From: Deinandra increscens subsp. villosa
Lineage: Eukaryota; Streptophyta; Magnoliopsida; Asterales; Asteraceae
Assembly: GCA_039602395.1 (NCBI GenBank)
Contig: JBCNJP010000003.1
Coordinates: 18,115,237-18,179,236, forward strand
DNA: 64,000 bases
Reading direction: 5' to 3'
This document shows positions 61,966 to 64,000 of the stretch, in pieces. The notes beneath the pieces are model-generated. The model saw only the letters and a program-made list of their open reading frames with translations, did not search any database and was not told where the DNA came from. The translations under genes and the position numbers were made by a program. The first letter of the stretch is position 1. Every line of letters starts with the position of its first letter.

Positions 61966-63998
61966 ATAGATGATGCATGAATCTCTGCGGAAGACAAAGA
62001 GTGATGGATCAGCCTTGCTACAAGCAAAGCCATTGTCTTCAAGAAACGTGCTAAGACGAGAGAACCATGCCCGTGGTGCCTGTTTGAGCCCATAAAGGGC
62101 TTTGTTGAGACGACAAACATAATCCGGAAAGTTTGGGTTACAAAGCCCGGTGGTTGTTCCATAAAAACCTGTTCTTTAAGGGCACCGTGTAAGAATGCAT
62201 TATTTACGTCCAGTTGATGCATTTGCCATCCATTAATGACCGCTAACGATAAGACAATACGAATCGTGGCCGCTTTTACAACAGGGCTAAATGTATGTGA
62301 GTAATCAAGGCCTGGAACTTGCGTATAGCCTTGAGCAACTAAACGTGCTTTGTGCCGATCAATGGTCCCATCAGAGAGAAACTTGGTTCGAAAGAGCCAC
62401 TTGGAGCCGACCACATTGGTATCTTTGGAACGAGGAACAAGAGTCCAAGTATTGTTGAGATGTAGAGCATTGAGCTCTTTGTGCATGGCATCCATCCAAT
62501 GTTTATGAGGAGCAGCTTTGCGAAACGTTGTTGGATCGGATGTAGCAAACAGAGCAGCATACAAATTGTGGTGTTGGGTATGGACAAAATCAGGACGATG
62601 CACCGGTTTAAAAATTCCAGCCTTGGCACGAGTCGTCATCGGGTGCCCGATTGGGGGTGGCGGTGGAGTGGGAGGTGGCGACGAGGCAGGAGATGCCGAA
62701 GTTGATGTCGCTGGAGAGGAAGGGCCGGTAGAGGTTGGTGTCGAAGGTCCAGACGACCCGTGATCACTGTCAGAGGCATCGGGTTCGACTGGGACATGCA
62801 CAACGTTTGGGCCGGTGTTGGTAGTATCATCAAGACAAAGCCCGCAGGATTGGTGGATCGCAGGTTTGGGCCTAGTGGGCTTGGGAGCAGTCTTGGGCGC
62901 CGATGAAGTACCTGTGGACAAGTAATCAACAAAAGATGTTAAATCAAGTGTAGTGAATTTTTCTTCACTTGGTTTATCGGAATATGGAAAGCATGTCTCA
63001 TCGAAGGTAGCATGTCGAGTGATATAAACCCTTTGTGACGTAGGTTCATGGCACCGAAAACCTTTGTACTGGGAGGCATACCCAAGAAAGATACATGGTA
63101 ACGAACGAGGTGCTAATTTATGCTCCGCATAATTTCGAAGGTAAGGAAATACACGGCACCCAAATGTGCGAAAGTTGTTGTAATTTGGAGAATATCCAAA
63201 CAAAAGTTCAAACGGGGTCTTGCCACCAAGGACCTTAGTCGGTAAACGATTTATGATAAAAACAGCGGAACTGAATGCTTCAACCCAATAGGATGCATGC
63301 ATGTTGGCATTGAAAAGCATCGCAAGACCTGTCTCGACAAGATGGCGATGCTTGCGTTCCACCCTTCCATTTTGTTGAGGCGTATATGGACACGAGATTC
63401 GATGAAGTGTCCCATTTTCCGAAAATATTTTCTTGACTTGATTGTTTACAAATTCGGTACCGCATTCACTTTGAAAATTTTTAATTTTAGTCGAGAATTG
63501 AGTTTGAACGACTATCATAAATGTAGTCAAGATCGACGCAAACATGCCCTTCGTATGCAGCGGGTAAAGCCAAGTAAACCTGGAATAGTCATCAACAAAG
63601 GCAACATAGAATCTATAACCATCACGAGAGGTAACCGGAGACGGACCCCATAGATCACAATGTACCAAGTCCAAGGGATTAGTGGCCCTTTTATCATTAA
63701 GGTCAAAGGGTAACTTATGTGCCTTTGCCATTTGACAAGGTGTACACACAACCGGTTTAGGTAAAATGGATGTAACACGCACCAAACCCATTTTATTCAA
63801 TAAACTTATAACATCAAGGGACACATGTCCTAAATGAGAGTGCCACAACTCAAAAGATGCTTTATTTATACTATTACTAGAAGCACTAAGGGCTTGGTGG
63901 TCTTGATGAAGCACATATAACCCGTTCTCACACTTGCCTTGAGCTAGAACCTGCCGCGTGCCTCGATCCTGAACATAGAAATTTGGGTGAGAAAACAA
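61935..63998 (-). pseudogene. Copia pol, integrase and RT N-terminus (runs off window)
   Basis: On the minus strand from the window edge: GAG-pre-integrase (WHSHLGHVSLD, CTPCQMAKAHKL), then the integrase core with VHCDLWGPSP. Where the second catalytic Asp is expected (SDGGTEF) the frame reads SECGTEF, an Asp-to-Glu change. QQNGRVERKHRH keeps the Glu. A Pro/Ser/Thr linker precedes RT (ARLVAQGYTQVPGLDYSHTF, QLDVNNAFLHG). The correct frame is lost after PPGFVTQ (~62140) by a one-base deletion. Gag, protease and the 5' LTR lie beyond 64000. Confidence 0.92.
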
Positions 63999-64000
63999 GA

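Overview
The window is plant nuclear DNA with no clearly intact host gene. It is a stack of nested transposable elements plus one insertion of plastid DNA. A eudicot, probably Asteraceae, is suggested by the plastid-derived rpoB copy (it carries an insert, 'SSKTDETEK', that I associate from memory with Asteraceae rpoB) and by the mix of long chromovirus-like LTRs, Copia elements and hAT MITEs. That assignment is inference.

Layout. 1-3233: AT-rich elements bounded by (TA)n tracts. 3250-8216: a nuclear plastid insertion (NUPT) made of decayed rpoC1/rpoB joined to clpP intron 2/exon 3, split and partly duplicated around a truncated Ty3/gypsy LTR+PBS. 8277-12895: a TA-flanked element with long terminal inverted repeats that hosts a 3.0 kb solo LTR. 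12896-17172: a bead-on-string array of about nine elements and fragments separated by TA tracts. 17446-24616: a decayed Copia holding a non-autonomous LTR element, which in turn holds a hAT MITE; all target-site duplications (TSDs) are readable. 24892-38517: a 13.6 kb Copia with apparently identical 419-bp LTRs and TSD CAAAT. It has a long gag, a broken pol, a nested solo LTR, and a 5 kb tract after pol with a second leader and an 802-codon cargo ORF cut by one TAG. 38518-41350: a 450-bp tandem duplication ending in a CACTA terminus, CACTA subterminal repeats and three exons of a CACTA protein. 42161-43418: a 650-bp tandem duplication. 43995-46670: a second solo LTR. 47085-50602: Copia gag fragments with an LTR and a tiny LINE insertion. 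51575-55972: a compact young Copia lacking most of gag. 55973-60921: MITEs, a tRNA-like sequence and unrecognised ORF scraps. 60922-63998: the 3' part of another Copia on the minus strand, running off the window.

The parts act as genome parasites rather than as a pathway, and nesting gives relative ages. The most unusual signals are: (1) a heterogeneous class of TA-tract-flanked elements with a loose common terminus, each family carrying its own palindrome around an ACATGT-like core; (2) GGCGATACGCC-like palindromes just upstream of the promoter in four unrelated LTRs; (3) dense decamer arrays in untranslated leaders of LTR elements, in one case repeated in front of a cargo ORF; (4) a Copia with identical LTRs but an already broken coding region and an internal solo LTR, implying recent mobilisation in trans.

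Boundaries were read by eye. TSD-supported boundaries are reliable to a base or two. Those described as approximate are not.
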